A stretch of DNA of 64,000 nucleotides, taken from contig DMXI01000687.1 of assembly GCA_003483885.1 (NCBI GenBank), positions 1 through 64,000 of the forward strand. The letters are read 5' to 3'. The DNA is from Microscillaceae bacterium (GTDB lineage: Bacteria; Bacteroidota; Bacteroidia; Cytophagales; Microscillaceae). The notes below the pieces were generated by a model that saw nothing but the letters and a program-made list of their open reading frames with translations, made no database searches and was not told where the DNA came from. The first letter of the stretch is position 1. Every line of letters begins with the position of its first letter. The position numbers and the translations under genes were made by a program. Below are positions 16,717 through 26,357 of this stretch, one piece after another.

Positions 16717-17127
16717 CTACATATTCAGAGGCGAAAACAGCAAGTCGACTCTTCGATTACGAATACGGCCTTGATGTGATTCATTGTTGTGTAAGGGGTT
16801 GTCTTGCCCAAAATCCTTGATCAACACTTTTTCCTTTTTGATTTCTTGTTCAATCAATTGTTTCAATACCGCTTCACTACGCATTTTAGATAGCCATTCA
16901 TTGTATTCTTTACCACCTATATTGTCGGTATGGCTGGTGATACTGACCTGATATTTAGAAAGGTCTTTGATAGACTCTATAGCTTTGATAATATCTTGCT
17001 TTTGCTCGGCATCTATGTAGTAGCTACCTCCTCCAAAATAAATGCTTACCCGAACTGCTTTGTATTTTTGGGCAAATGAAACATGGCATATCAAAGATAA
17101 AAGTGCAAGAAAGGTAATTTTTTTCAT
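16717..17127 (-). CDS. OmpA-family peptidoglycan-binding protein
   Basis: 136 aa from the ATG at 17127, chosen over an upstream start at 17151 because it gives a clean signal peptide 'MKKITFLALLSLICHVSFAQ'. The mature part is a bare OmpA C-terminal domain: 'VSITSHTDNIGGKEYNEWLS' with the Asp and Asn/Leu-Ser of the family, 'MRSEAVLKQLIEQ', 'DFGQDNPL', and final Arg-rich 'RIRNRRVDLLF'. No beta-barrel half. Predicted periplasmic, binding the diaminopimelate of peptidoglycan. Single gene facing the large spacer. Confidence 0.88.
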   Translation of the reverse strand: MKKITFLALLSLICHVSFAQKYKAVRVSIYFGGGSYYIDAEQKQDIIKAIESIKDLSKYQVSITSHTDNIGGKEYNEWLSKMRSEAVLKQLIEQEIKKEKVLIKDFGQDNPLHNNESHQGRIRNRRVDLLFSPLNM

Positions 17128-17342
17128 GGTTGGTTTAATTTTCGGAAACACGGAATATTATGTACTTAAATTTACAAAACACCTACTTAAAATATCTGAG
17201 ATAGTATTTTTTTAACAATTCGATTTGTTGATAAAACAAGGGCATGCTTACGATTGTTTTTCATCACAATTATTTCGTTCTGTCAAAGTTTTATATCTTT
17301 CGTTTTGAATAAAAGTCTAAAACACTGACTGGATTGATAGGT

Positions 17343-18515
17343 ATGAAACTGATTGAAGTTAAAAACGACAAAAAGCTGGCAAAAGAATTCATAAAATTGC
17401 CTGCCAGATTATACAAAAACGACCCCAACTGGATACGCCCCATAGACAAAGACGTGGAAGAAACTTTTAATCCTAAGGTAAACTCTTTTTTTTCCCACGG
17501 TAAATGTACTCGTTGGATATTACAAGATGCCCAAGGGCAAACCATTGGTCGGGTAGCCGCTTTTGTAAATGATCAGACTGCTAATAAGGGTAACAAACAA
17601 CCTACTGGAGGGATGGGCTTTTTCGAATGCATCAATGACCAAAAAGCCGCTTTTATGCTTTTTGATGTGTGTAAAGAATGGAATAAAGCTCAAGGGATGG
17701 AGGCCATGGATGGGCCTATCAATTTTGGTAATCGCGAAAAGTTTTGGGGTTTGCTCACCGAAGGTTATATCCCTCAGAATTACAATATGAACTACCACTT
17801 TCCTTACTACAAAGAATTATTTGAAGCATATGGTTTCAAGGATTATTTTCAACAGCTCACTTTTGGAAAAAAAATCAATGAAGAGTTTAATCCTCGTTTG
17901 TTAAATCGTGCTGAGCGCATTATTGAGCAAGAAGAGTATACCTTTAGGGCACTGGAAATGAAGCGTCTTGATAAATACACCGATGATTTAAGAGAGATAT
18001 ACAACCAGGCTTGGGCAAATCACAGTGGTGTAGACGAAATGGACAAGGCCAGAGCCAAAGCAACTGTGGCTCAAATGAAACCCATTCTTGAGGAAGACTT
18101 GGTTTGGTTTGGTTATCACAAAGAACGCCCCATTGGCATGTTCATCATGGTACCTGAGGTCAATCAAATTTTCCGTCACGTAAACGGAAAAATGAACCTT
18201 TTGGGTAAACTGAAGTTTTTGTATTACAAAAAAAGCGGCTCTGTGAAGCAAGTCATCGGGCTTGTTTTTGGAGTAATCCCTGACTTTCAAGGCAAAGGAA
18301 TAGAAACTGCGTTGGCAGCTTCCTGGGGTAAAACACATGGTTGGCATGATAGCTATCGTTACAAATACATTGAGCTTAATTGGATTGGAGATTTCAACAC
18401 GACTATGGTGAAAATGTGTAGAATTTTTGGGTTTAAAATTGTAAAGAAACACACTACCTATCGTCTCTTGTTTGATGAAAACGCGGCTTTCGAAAGAGCT
18501 CCTATTATGAAGTAA
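17343..18515 (+). CDS. GNAT-fold acyltransferase-like protein
   Basis: 390 aa from the ATG at 17343 (a TTG three codons earlier is less likely). Residues 1-~200 and ~200-390 look like tandem GNAT-like halves; 'IGRVAAFVND' (~55) and 'GVIPDFQGKGIETAL' (~312) resemble the acetyl-CoA-binding region, where R/QxxGxG/A becomes QGKGIE. Similar proteins are widespread, single-copy and uncharacterised in Bacteroidota, annotated as hypothetical or N-acetyltransferase (YghO-like). A TATCTTTC box about 50 bp upstream could be a Bacteroidota -7 element. Cytosolic. Confidence 0.65.
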   Translation: MKLIEVKNDKKLAKEFIKLPARLYKNDPNWIRPIDKDVEETFNPKVNSFFSHGKCTRWILQDAQGQTIGRVAAFVNDQTANKGNKQPTGGMGFFECINDQKAAFMLFDVCKEWNKAQGMEAMDGPINFGNREKFWGLLTEGYIPQNYNMNYHFPYYKELFEAYGFKDYFQQLTFGKKINEEFNPRLLNRAERIIEQEEYTFRALEMKRLDKYTDDLREIYNQAWANHSGVDEMDKARAKATVAQMKPILEEDLVWFGYHKERPIGMFIMVPEVNQIFRHVNGKMNLLGKLKFLYYKKSGSVKQVIGLVFGVIPDFQGKGIETALAASWGKTHGWHDSYRYKYIELNWIGDFNTTMVKMCRIFGFKIVKKHTTYRLLFDENAAFERAPIMK

Positions 18516-18627
18516 TTGCACTGGTCATGGGGGTAGTTTTTTTTTAAAACATCTTTTAAATACTTCTTTGTGATTTGGAAACAAAAAAGTAAACTTGAGA
18601 AAAATTGTCAACCTTACATTTTTTAAT

Positions 18628-19206
18628 ATGAAGAAAATCTTACCAATTCTACTTATTGTGGTGATAGCATTTTGTGGTCAAGCTTGTAAAAAGAAAGAAG
18701 AATCTGACCCTGCACCACAACCCACTGTTTTACAACTGGGTCAAAAACAAATGGATAGTGATAAATTAATGGACTTGACTGACGGTACTAATTATACTAT
18801 CACAGATGCATTAAATAATACCGCCAAAATTGATATCAACTATAGCAAATCTCTCACGGTGAATGATGGTACCAAGGATACTTTAGTTACCAGTGTTCTG
18901 GTAAGTGCTGACGCAATTGGTGTTGATGGCAACACACCATTTAACAACCTTACGACGCTTGCCCCTCTCTCGCGAGGCACATTACCTGTGAATGTTACCG
19001 ACCCTGCCGAACTCAAAACTTTGTATGATCAGGCAGTAACTGACTTTGGAGGCGAATCAAGAATTCTTTTTGGTATACCTGCCAATGTGATCATTATGTT
19101 CAAAATAAGAGGTAATGGCAGCAATCCAAAGTATGGTGGGATTCAGTTCGATAGTTTTAATGCTGATTCGACAAGTGCCAATGTCACAATTACAGTGCAA
19201 GAATAA
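18628..19206 (+). CDS. small lipoprotein
   Basis: 192 aa from ATG 18628; a TTG 33 bp earlier would only add residues before the signal. 'MKKILPILLIVVIAFCGQAC' is a lipoprotein signal with Cys at 20, followed by the Lys/Glu-rich tether 'KKKEESDPAPQP'. The mature part, Thr- and Asn-rich, alternates short strands and looks like an all-beta fold. No family recognised. Monocistronic; likely anchored to the outer or inner membrane. Confidence 0.65.
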   Translation: MKKILPILLIVVIAFCGQACKKKEESDPAPQPTVLQLGQKQMDSDKLMDLTDGTNYTITDALNNTAKIDINYSKSLTVNDGTKDTLVTSVLVSADAIGVDGNTPFNNLTTLAPLSRGTLPVNVTDPAELKTLYDQAVTDFGGESRILFGIPANVIIMFKIRGNGSNPKYGGIQFDSFNADSTSANVTITVQE

Positions 19207-19357
19207 GAGATTTTTATTGAGTAGCTTTGTGCTACTCAATACTTTTATTAATGAACTTATTCAGAATTGACAATTCCTTAACCTAATTCCTGTAACAATT
19301 CATTCTTCATCACATTATATTTGTATATGGTCAATGATATGATCATACCCCTAAACC

Positions 19358-19795
19358 ATGTACAACTTCCGAAAAGTTTTCTCAAGCAGTTTTTATAAAG
19401 CCTATTTCGATGCACACTACGCTATTCTTAAGGTAGTGGCACACCCCGAAACAGCGTCCTTAGATGATGAAAATTATCGTAAAAACCACGTAGATATTGT
19501 AAAATCAGTCGAGAAATTGACTCCCGCCTTTTTTCTCCTCGACAATTCCCAAAATAAATTTCAAGCCTCTTTGGAATCTCAAAAGTGGCTTCAACAACAG
19601 ATAAATGTTATAGGGGTCCGAAAAAATGCTATCGTGATTGGTGCCGATTTTATTTTACAATCAATGCATTCTCCTCATACCATCAATAACTCCTCCCCTA
19701 GCATTCCCTCTCAGTATTTTACCAACGAAGAAGATGCATTGCTTTGGTTGGTGGGCTCGATAAAAGCTTCTTCCAGAAAAAAAATTGTAACCTAG
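19358..19795 (+). CDS. STAS-like small protein (paralogous group)
   Basis: 145 aa. 'ILKVVAHPETASLDDENYRK', 'LTPAFFLLDNSQNKFQAS', 'VIGADFIL' and the ending 'YFTNEEDALLWLVGSIK' fit the strand-helix order of the SpoIIAA/STAS-like fold and resemble the proteins at 11016-11417 and 53409-53828. A TATATTTG box at 19316-19323 matches the Bacteroidota -7 consensus TAnnTTTG, though no clear -33 TTTG was found at proper spacing. Function unknown. Confidence 0.5.
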   Translation: MYNFRKVFSSSFYKAYFDAHYAILKVVAHPETASLDDENYRKNHVDIVKSVEKLTPAFFLLDNSQNKFQASLESQKWLQQQINVIGVRKNAIVIGADFILQSMHSPHTINNSSPSIPSQYFTNEEDALLWLVGSIKASSRKKIVT

Positions 19796-19858
19796 CTGTA
19801 ATTTTTCTCGATTAATCAATACCAATAAGTTAAACTTATGTGATTAATTTCAGTTAAG

Positions 19859-20695
19859 ATGATCAAACTCCTCCGTATTGTTAAGTCCATCATTATCTTT
19901 GGAGTGCTCACACTTTTTACTCAAATAGGTGGCCTTATTTATTTGTTACTGAAGCCCATCGCTGGTTTTATCACAAGAAACATTCAACATCGAAGAAAAA
20001 AGCAAAGCACTAAACTAGCATTCTATTTTGCTGGTTATTTGCTTATTATTGGTTTACTAGTTCCCCCAATAGCCAAAAAATTTGGCAGAGAACCTTTACC
20101 TGTATTTGGTCATCAGCAAATTCAGCCCTTGAATGTTTGGACTTGCTTACTCAACCGACATTATGTGCGGTCGACACTTCGCCAAACGATGGTGCAGGTT
20201 GCAAAACAACTCAATCAAGCTCATCCAGGTACTGTCATTGCCTACATGGATGCAAATTTTCCGTTCAAAAAAGGGTATCCGTTATGGCCTCACCTAAGCC
20301 ACAGTGATGGAAAAAAAATTGATATTGCGTTCTTGTATCAAGATCCTAAAACGGGCCAAAAGCTATCTCGTACCGCACGTACTTTATTTGGTTACGCAAG
20401 TTATGAGACTCCCAAACCACACGAATACAACATAGCAAGGGAGTGTAAAAAACAAGGCTTTAGGCAATACAACTTATTAGGCAAACTTTATCCGGAATGG
20501 CTTAAAAAACGCCGCAAACTTGATCTGGCGCGTACTCGGACAATGGTTCAATTGTTTGCCCAACATCCTCAAACCCAGGTATTGTATATCGAGCCATATC
20601 TTAAACAACGTTGGCGTGTTTTTTATCCAAAAATCCGGTTTCATGGCTGCCATTCTATTCGACATGATGACCATATACATTTGGGTATTTGGTAA
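19859..20695 (+). CDS. LAS-superfamily murein endopeptidase-like protein
   Basis: 278 aa. Two N-terminal membrane segments (~9-32 and ~52-70) place the rest outside the cytoplasm. Metal site: His148 and Asp155 in 'HSDGKKIDI' (HxxxxxxD), and a terminal 'HDDHIHLGIW' with His272 and His274, the H-x-H typical of the MepA/VanX/peptidase M15 (LAS) superfamily. Predicted zinc-dependent peptidoglycan endopeptidase tethered to the membrane. 163-bp spacing to STAS gene upstream; the prohibitin gene follows after 77 bp on the same strand and may be co-transcribed. Confidence 0.7.
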   Translation: MIKLLRIVKSIIIFGVLTLFTQIGGLIYLLLKPIAGFITRNIQHRRKKQSTKLAFYFAGYLLIIGLLVPPIAKKFGREPLPVFGHQQIQPLNVWTCLLNRHYVRSTLRQTMVQVAKQLNQAHPGTVIAYMDANFPFKKGYPLWPHLSHSDGKKIDIAFLYQDPKTGQKLSRTARTLFGYASYETPKPHEYNIARECKKQGFRQYNLLGKLYPEWLKKRRKLDLARTRTMVQLFAQHPQTQVLYIEPYLKQRWRVFYPKIRFHGCHSIRHDDHIHLGIW

Positions 20696-20772
20696 GCCGT
20701 TCAACAAAATGTTTCCTTTTTATCAAGAATTTCATTAATTTATTTCTACAACAACCCTAAACCCTAAAAATC

Positions 20773-21639
20773 ATGAGTAAACAAAAAAGACCTAATCCTG
20801 TACTTGCAACATTGAAGAGTAATGGAGGGAAAGTTGTGCTTGGTGTAATTACATTACTTATGCTATTTAGCGCCTTTTCGGTAGTGAAAACCGTTCCTGC
20901 CGGGCACGTAGGCGTAATTACGCACTTTGGAAAAGTTCAAAACGAAATTTTAGGAGAAGGCATTCACTCTGTTTTGCCGTTTCGTACCCGTATCGTAAAA
21001 CTCAATGTACGAATTCAAAAGATTGAGGCGGATGCTACCGCATCTTCCAAAGATTTACAGACAGTTACCTCCAAAGTAGCCCTCAACTTTTTTCTCTCTA
21101 AGGAAAAAGCCAACGTCATTTATCAAGACCTGGGCATGGATTATCAGCATACCATTATTCAACCGACTATCCAGGAATCTATCAAATCGGCCACTGCCCG
21201 TTACAATGCTGAGCAATTGATTACGTCACGTCCTAAAGTTAAAGAAGATGTATATAACTACATCAAAAAACGATTGGCAAAGAGTAATATCATTGTGACT
21301 GATTTTTCTATTGTGGACTTTAAGTTTTCACCCAAATTCAATGAAGCTATCGAGAAAAAACAAATCGCTGAACAAAGAGCTTTGACTGCCAAAAACGACT
21401 TGAGTCGTATCAAAACTGAGGCTGAACAAGCGCGCGAAAAAGCCAAAGGAGAAGCCGAGGCTCAGCTTGAATTAGCCAAAGCACAAGCCAAGGCCCAAGA
21501 ACTATTGAGACAATCGGTCAATGGAGAAATTATTCAATTAAAAGCTATTGAAAAATGGAATGGAATATTGCCAGTTTCTATGGGAGAAAAAGGAAGTGGC
21601 GGTTTCTTTGATATTACCACTGTAGGCAAAAAACGCTAA
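20773..21639 (+). CDS. prohibitin/SPFH (band 7) protein
   Basis: 288 aa. Membrane anchor ~20-37 ('VVLGVITLLMLFSAFSVV'), then the SPFH start 'VPAGHVGVITHFGKVQ', 'GIHSVLPFRTRIVKLNVR', 'KVALNFFLSKEKANVIYQ', and a long Ala/Glu/Lys-rich coiled coil ('KTEAEQAREKAKGEAEAQLE') ending in 'LKAIEKWNGILPV', the prohibitin C-terminal signature. Forms membrane ring oligomers linked to membrane organisation and protease (FtsH/HflK-like) control. Intact. A strong hairpin terminator follows. Confidence 0.93.
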   Translation: MSKQKRPNPVLATLKSNGGKVVLGVITLLMLFSAFSVVKTVPAGHVGVITHFGKVQNEILGEGIHSVLPFRTRIVKLNVRIQKIEADATASSKDLQTVTSKVALNFFLSKEKANVIYQDLGMDYQHTIIQPTIQESIKSATARYNAEQLITSRPKVKEDVYNYIKKRLAKSNIIVTDFSIVDFKFSPKFNEAIEKKQIAEQRALTAKNDLSRIKTEAEQAREKAKGEAEAQLELAKAQAKAQELLRQSVNGEIIQLKAIEKWNGILPVSMGEKGSGGFFDITTVGKKR

Positions 21640-21654
21640 AAAGTACAATTTTGC

Positions 21655-21694
21655 AATCCAATCTGTAAAAGCTTTTATAGATTGGATTATTTTC
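21655..21694 (+). terminator. hairpin terminator after prohibitin gene
   Basis: AATCCAATCT (21655-21664) pairs with AGATTGGATT (21679-21688); the loop itself contains AAAAGCTTTT, extending the dyad. Followed by ATTTTCTTTT. Confidence 0.75.
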
Positions 21695-21928
21695 TTTTCA
21701 TTCTATGAAAAATTACGGTAAAACAGGCAATAGGAATCCTAAAAAATGATATATTTGAGTAAAAAAACGGTTCTAAGAATGCTTTAGTAAAAAATAAATA
21801 GAAAAGCGTCAATTTTGGCATAATTTTTCTACTACTTACAAATTGAGGTAAACTAAAATTCAACGCCACCTGTTAAGAGATAAAAGCTGACACTTTGTGT
21901 TAGTTGATACACCAAAAGCAAAAAGGCC

Positions 21929-24118
21929 ATGCGTTTTCAATTAAAAAAAATACGACATAAAATATTGCTGGCGTTTGCAACCCTAATTGTCTTCACTGGA
22001 GTTATTGTGGTCATTTCACAATACTACATGAGGAAGAGTAATGAGTATCAGTCTTTGAAAACCCAAATCAAGGATTTGCTCAATCTAAGCCTTACTGTGC
22101 AAAATTATCAAAAGAACTTCCTTTTAATTGATGCTCAATCTGTTCCATTCTACAAACAAAAAGGCGAAAGCAAGAACTTATCAGAATACAATAAAAACGC
22201 ACTGAAGATAAAAAAACTGATCAGTAAAATTGAGAAAGAACCTCTACTCGATCAGTTAAAAATAGATAAAAATTTACAAAAAATCCGCCAAGCCCATACC
22301 AACTATAATGGGCTATTCAATTCCCTTTCACTTAAAATTCAATACCGAGGCTTTAAAGACTATGGGCTCATTAAGAAAATGAGAAATGAAGCTCATAAGC
22401 TGGAAATTACGGATTCTATCCGCCAATTTGACATTAATAAACTTCGACGCCACGAAAAAGATTTTTTGATTCGCAAAGATTTAGCTTATGCCAACAAGCT
22501 GTATCGTTCTAATGCCCAGCTTAAACAAACTCTCCGAAATCGCCTTGATACACTTACCAAAAAAGACTCGGTCTTGGTTAAGAAACTGGAGAATTACATT
22601 ACCACAGCTAACAGTTACGAAAGGTTTTTTGCTAAAATTGTCAACATTGAAAAAGAGATTGGCCTCACCGAAGACGAAGGGATACGCAATCAACTCAAGC
22701 AAATTATTGATGATATCAAAATCGAGTTGAATATTTTGCATGATACTGTCAACGAAAGAACCAATAACCTGATTTGGCAGGCATCTTTGGTGTTTTTGAT
22801 TGTCATTTTGGTTATGCTCTTTTTGTCGCTGATTGTGGCCTGGTACTTTACGCAAAATATTTCGGCGCCAGTAGAATTATTGACTAGAGTTACAAAATCA
22901 ATTGCCAGTGGCTTGCAAAACCAAGAAGATCGTCTGGATAGCATCCAATCACAAGACGAAGTAGGCAATCTGGCGCGTAATTTCAAAAACCTTTACACTC
23001 AGCTCAAAAGTACCATCCAGATTACCAAAGAAGAAAACAAAAAGCTGAAAGAGTTTTCACAGAAAGAAGCTGAAAGGAGATGGGAAACAGAAGGTTTTGC
23101 CATATTTAATGAAATTTATCGAAATCATTTTAATAACCTGGAAGAACAAGCCTTTGAGGTAACAGCACAACTAGTGAAATACACTGGCAGTAGCCAAGGT
23201 GGTATGTTTGTGCTCAATGATGATAATGAGGAAGATCTGTTTATGGAGTTAAAGGCTTCTTATGCTTTTAATCGTCAGAAATTCCAGAAGAAAAGAGTTG
23301 ACATAGGAGAAGATTTAATTGGTACTGCCTGGAGAGAAGGCGACACTATGTTGTTGACTGATGTACCCCAATCTTATGTACATATTACCTCTGGTTTAGG
23401 TCAAGCCAATCCAAACTGTATTTTGATTGTACCCATTAAATCGGATGATGCCACAGTAGGTGTTATAGAGTTAGTATCATTTAAAATATACAAAGAACAC
23501 GAGGTAACTTTTATCGAAAGACTTTCTCAAAGAATTGCATCGGGTATTATTGCCATCAAATCTTCGGAAAGAAACAAGAAATTGTTAGCCATTCTGGAAA
23601 CAGAGGCTCAAGATGCTCAGGAAAGAGAAGCTCGTTTGCGCAAAGAATTGCAAAACTCGAAATATTGGGTGCATAAATTTGAGCAAAAACTGAACAATCT
23701 ATCAGATGAACTTTTGATTTATCGTACGGTAATCAACCGTTTATATGCAGGTATGTTGATTACCAACGAAAAGTTTATTATCACCAAGGTAAATAATTAT
23801 ATCTACCAACGATTCAACTACAAAAGAGGCGAACTGATTGGTGAATCAGTGGATATACTCATTGAAACCAATTATCAAAATATTATTGACCTTCGCGAAA
23901 AGCAATTCAAGATTAGCTATCGCTCTTTCCAAGAACAAGTAAATGGGGAGGTTATTGACAAACGTGGCAAAAATTATCCAGTAAAAATGCTTTCTGGTAA
24001 ACTTGAAATTGATACTAAAATTATCTATATCTTCTTATTCAACGAAGATGAAATAGTTTATCCTAGTCGTCCGGTAGCAAGCAATCCGGGTAAAGGTAAA
24101 AGCCTCATATTAAATTAA
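21929..24118 (+). CDS. HAMP-GAF-PAS sensor protein without an output domain
   Basis: 729 aa. TM1 ~9-31, a periplasmic helical ligand-sensing domain to ~283 (four-helix type), TM2 ~284-307, HAMP from 'ISAPVELLTRVTKSIASG' (~312) to ~360, coiled coil, GAF ~395-545 ('CILIVPIKSDDATVGVIELV'), a second coiled coil, PAS ~598-710 ('LYAGMLITNEKFIITKVN', 'KRGELIGESV'). The protein ends at 'NPGKGKSLILN' with no HisKA, HATPase, GGDEF or methyl-accepting signalling tip. Likely passes its signal to a partner protein by its PAS domain. No partner gene next door. Confidence 0.85.
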   Translation: MRFQLKKIRHKILLAFATLIVFTGVIVVISQYYMRKSNEYQSLKTQIKDLLNLSLTVQNYQKNFLLIDAQSVPFYKQKGESKNLSEYNKNALKIKKLISKIEKEPLLDQLKIDKNLQKIRQAHTNYNGLFNSLSLKIQYRGFKDYGLIKKMRNEAHKLEITDSIRQFDINKLRRHEKDFLIRKDLAYANKLYRSNAQLKQTLRNRLDTLTKKDSVLVKKLENYITTANSYERFFAKIVNIEKEIGLTEDEGIRNQLKQIIDDIKIELNILHDTVNERTNNLIWQASLVFLIVILVMLFLSLIVAWYFTQNISAPVELLTRVTKSIASGLQNQEDRLDSIQSQDEVGNLARNFKNLYTQLKSTIQITKEENKKLKEFSQKEAERRWETEGFAIFNEIYRNHFNNLEEQAFEVTAQLVKYTGSSQGGMFVLNDDNEEDLFMELKASYAFNRQKFQKKRVDIGEDLIGTAWREGDTMLLTDVPQSYVHITSGLGQANPNCILIVPIKSDDATVGVIELVSFKIYKEHEVTFIERLSQRIASGIIAIKSSERNKKLLAILETEAQDAQEREARLRKELQNSKYWVHKFEQKLNNLSDELLIYRTVINRLYAGMLITNEKFIITKVNNYIYQRFNYKRGELIGESVDILIETNYQNIIDLREKQFKISYRSFQEQVNGEVIDKRGKNYPVKMLSGKLEIDTKIIYIFLFNEDEIVYPSRPVASNPGKGKSLILN

Positions 24119-24287
24119 CTGACATTAGACTACCCCTCTACCCTTTCATTTTTCATTGAACGGTTCAATTGTGATACTACTCCAAAACCAAGCGTACTAT
24201 GACAATTGAACTATTGAATGAGTCCTCTCTACTTTATCTCAATAAATACTATCAAGAATCATTAGCTACTACTATTGCTTATTAAAA

Positions 24288-25079
24288 CTACCAATTGCCT
24301 AACTGACGACTACGGGTATAATTAAAGTTCTTTGGACGTTGAGATACTTTTTTGACAGGAACTCGGGTGAGTGGTGCAAACAAGAAAAACTTTATCATTA
24401 GGGTATTGTCTCGGCGATCGTCAGTGCTCAATTGAGAAATGTTATCGACATAATCAGTTTGCTGATTAAGAATGCTCGCTTGTACTCCTAAAGAATAGCC
24501 ATTAGCCAAACGATAGGCTGCTCCAATACCTGATGGAAGCATGACCGCAAAATTATTGTAATTTTCGTTTCTTGCCCGGCTTGTTTGTACATTCAACAGG
24601 TCTTGTCCTTCGTCGTTTTGTACAGCAAAACGGTAAATCCCAAAACCTTGACTCAAATACACCATGTAGCGGCGCGTTTTGAGCAGATTGAATTGAAGCT
24701 CGTAGTGGAAAGTGATGATGTTTGCCTTGAAGAAATTATTGGGTACTCCATTTTCTTCAGGGTCGGCCGAGGTAAAGGAGTAATTTAAATCTTCACCAGT
24801 AAGCGAGCCGATACTTAATCCAAAACGTCCGTTTAAATAACGGTGACGGTTCATGCGATAAGCAATATGAAAAGAAGAGGTCCATTTCTGAAAAGCAGGG
24901 TTTAGCTCTCCCCGGTAGGCATTGGCACTCACTCCTATTTCTAAAAAGCGGGTAATTTTAGGAAGGGTTTTGTTGATAAAAGGAGGTTCTAAAACATCTA
25001 AATCCTGGTCGTTGGTTTGGGCTTGTCCATACGCAAGCCCTAAAATAATCATTGATAAGGTTAGCAGTGTTTTTTTCAT
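24288..25079 (-). CDS. outer-membrane beta-barrel-like protein
   Basis: 263 aa. Signal peptide 'MKKTLLTLSMIILGLAYGQAQ' with cleavage after AQ. The mature part has amphipathic strands with aromatic girdles: 'FHIAYRMNRHRYLNGRFGLSI', 'HYELQFNLLKTRRYMVYLSQ', 'IGAAYRLANGYSLGVQASI', consistent with an OmpW/OMP_b-brl 8-strand barrel. The terminal strand is not the classic F/W ending; it extends as 'FNYTRSRQLGNW'. 58 bp downstream of the PepSY-type gene on the same strand. Role unknown. Confidence 0.7.
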   Translation of the reverse strand: MKKTLLTLSMIILGLAYGQAQTNDQDLDVLEPPFINKTLPKITRFLEIGVSANAYRGELNPAFQKWTSSFHIAYRMNRHRYLNGRFGLSIGSLTGEDLNYSFTSADPEENGVPNNFFKANIITFHYELQFNLLKTRRYMVYLSQGFGIYRFAVQNDEGQDLLNVQTSRARNENYNNFAVMLPSGIGAAYRLANGYSLGVQASILNQQTDYVDNISQLSTDDRRDNTLMIKFFLFAPLTRVPVKKVSQRPKNFNYTRSRQLGNW

Positions 25080-25138
25080 ACTCCTAAAACGTAAATTCGT
25101 AGAAATTGATTCTAAACTTTACAAAAACAACTTCCAAT

Positions 25139-25702
25139 TTACAGCAATAAAAATAAAAACACCAAAGGAAAGACTACTCCAGCCACCGCCAAAATGTACC
25201 CTCTCTTTCGAAAGCTATTTTTGCCTCGAGTAATAAACATCCCTGTGATGGCAATCGTCAGCATGGCTAAGCCAAAAATATCGGAATACCATATCCAGCT
25301 AGCATTGGTACGTTGGTGCAAATCAGCCATTTCGCCTAGTACCACTCTACGTTTAAACATATTGAGCTGCCCCTTGCCCGTTTTTAGATCAATTTTAGCT
25401 CTTCCTTTCTGGTAACGTATCTCTAGTTGTTGTTCTTTGTCACGGATGCGAAAGTTGTCTAATTGACCATCCATCTTATATTTTTTGGAAATTTCGGTGA
25501 CCAGTCTTTTATCAATTTTTTTGGCGTCTTTGGGCAGGGTTACTTGCATTGGAATTTCCTGATAAGTAAAACGCCTTACGTTCCAATCTCGACGATGGTT
25601 CAATGCAATGCCTGAAATAGAAAAAGAAATAATCAATCCCACATAAAAATAGCCCAAATCGCGATGTAACCCACGATAAGTTAGCTTACGCTGCTTACTC
25701 AT
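25139..25702 (-). CDS. PepSY-associated TM-helix protein
   Basis: 187 aa. 'LHRDLGYFYVGLIISFSISG' (~13-32) carries the HRxxG motif and first membrane helix of PepSY_TM proteins; a periplasmic PepSY-like portion (~40-110) includes 'QLEIRYQKGRAKIDLKTGKG'; then 'LHQRTNASWIWYSDIFGLAM' with second helix and 'GMFITRGKNSFRKRG', and a third helix 'GYILAVAGVVFPLVFLFLLL'. In Bacteroidota these small proteins accompany TonB-linked iron uptake or reductases. It precedes the barrel-like gene at 24288-25079, possibly an operon. Confidence 0.8.
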   Translation of the reverse strand: MSKQRKLTYRGLHRDLGYFYVGLIISFSISGIALNHRRDWNVRRFTYQEIPMQVTLPKDAKKIDKRLVTEISKKYKMDGQLDNFRIRDKEQQLEIRYQKGRAKIDLKTGKGQLNMFKRRVVLGEMADLHQRTNASWIWYSDIFGLAMLTIAITGMFITRGKNSFRKRGYILAVAGVVFPLVFLFLLL

Positions 25703-25874
25703 ATTATTTAAATTCAGTCTAATTAAAAGTGCAATAAATGAGTTTTTGAGGGGATTTTCAAGGGAGAAAATGAAAAGGAGTTGTTAAAAAGAGTGAAGAG
25801 GTATTGATTCCGTCATACAAATGACAAATTCTGGGATTTTAAACTAGTAATTTCACTTGCTAAATTGTACAAAC

Positions 25875-26327
25875 ATGAATATTCGCTACCAACAAGCCAT
25901 TCTAGGAGATATCACCCATTTACTACCGCTGGTTGAAGCATTTTATGCACTGGAAAACATACCCTTTGATTCAAAAGCTACTTCCGAGGCACTGGAAGAA
26001 TTTATCCAAAACCCAAACTGGGGATATTTGTGGCTGATAAGGACTCATGAAAAACTGATTGGCTATTTGATTGTAGCTTTGGGTTATAGTCTAGAATTTA
26101 AAGGCAGGGATGCTTTTGTAGATGAAATATTCATTGTAAAAGATTATCGTGGTCAGGGTATAGGCTCAAAAGTGCTTGATTTTGTGGCTAATCATTGCCA
26201 AGCTCAAGGAATTAAGGCTTTTCACCTAGAGGTAGCCCGCTCTAATGAGGTGGCACAACGAACTTATGAAAAACTAGGATTTGAGAAACGCACAAACTAT
26301 TTTTTGATGACTAAAGACCTTGGTTAA
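25875..26327 (+). CDS. GNAT family N-acetyltransferase
   Basis: 150 aa from ATG 25875 (a TTG 18 bp earlier rejected). Acetyl-CoA motif A is clear: 'IFIVKDYRGQGIGSKVLDFV' (~84-103) with Q/RxxGxG/A. 'AFHLEVARSNEVAQRTYEKL' (~117) gives the motif B helix with 'GFEKR'. Substrate unknown. 30 bp upstream of the nitrilase gene, so likely co-transcribed with it. Confidence 0.9.
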   Translation: MNIRYQQAILGDITHLLPLVEAFYALENIPFDSKATSEALEEFIQNPNWGYLWLIRTHEKLIGYLIVALGYSLEFKGRDAFVDEIFIVKDYRGQGIGSKVLDFVANHCQAQGIKAFHLEVARSNEVAQRTYEKLGFEKRTNYFLMTKDLG

Positions 26328-26357
26328 TTATTCAAGAATATAATAATTGCTGAAATT

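Noticed and set aside
17988..18521. 177-codon minus-strand frame opposite the GNAT-like gene
   Set aside because: The plus-strand gene is long, has a continuous fold-like sequence and proper flanks; the reverse frame has none.
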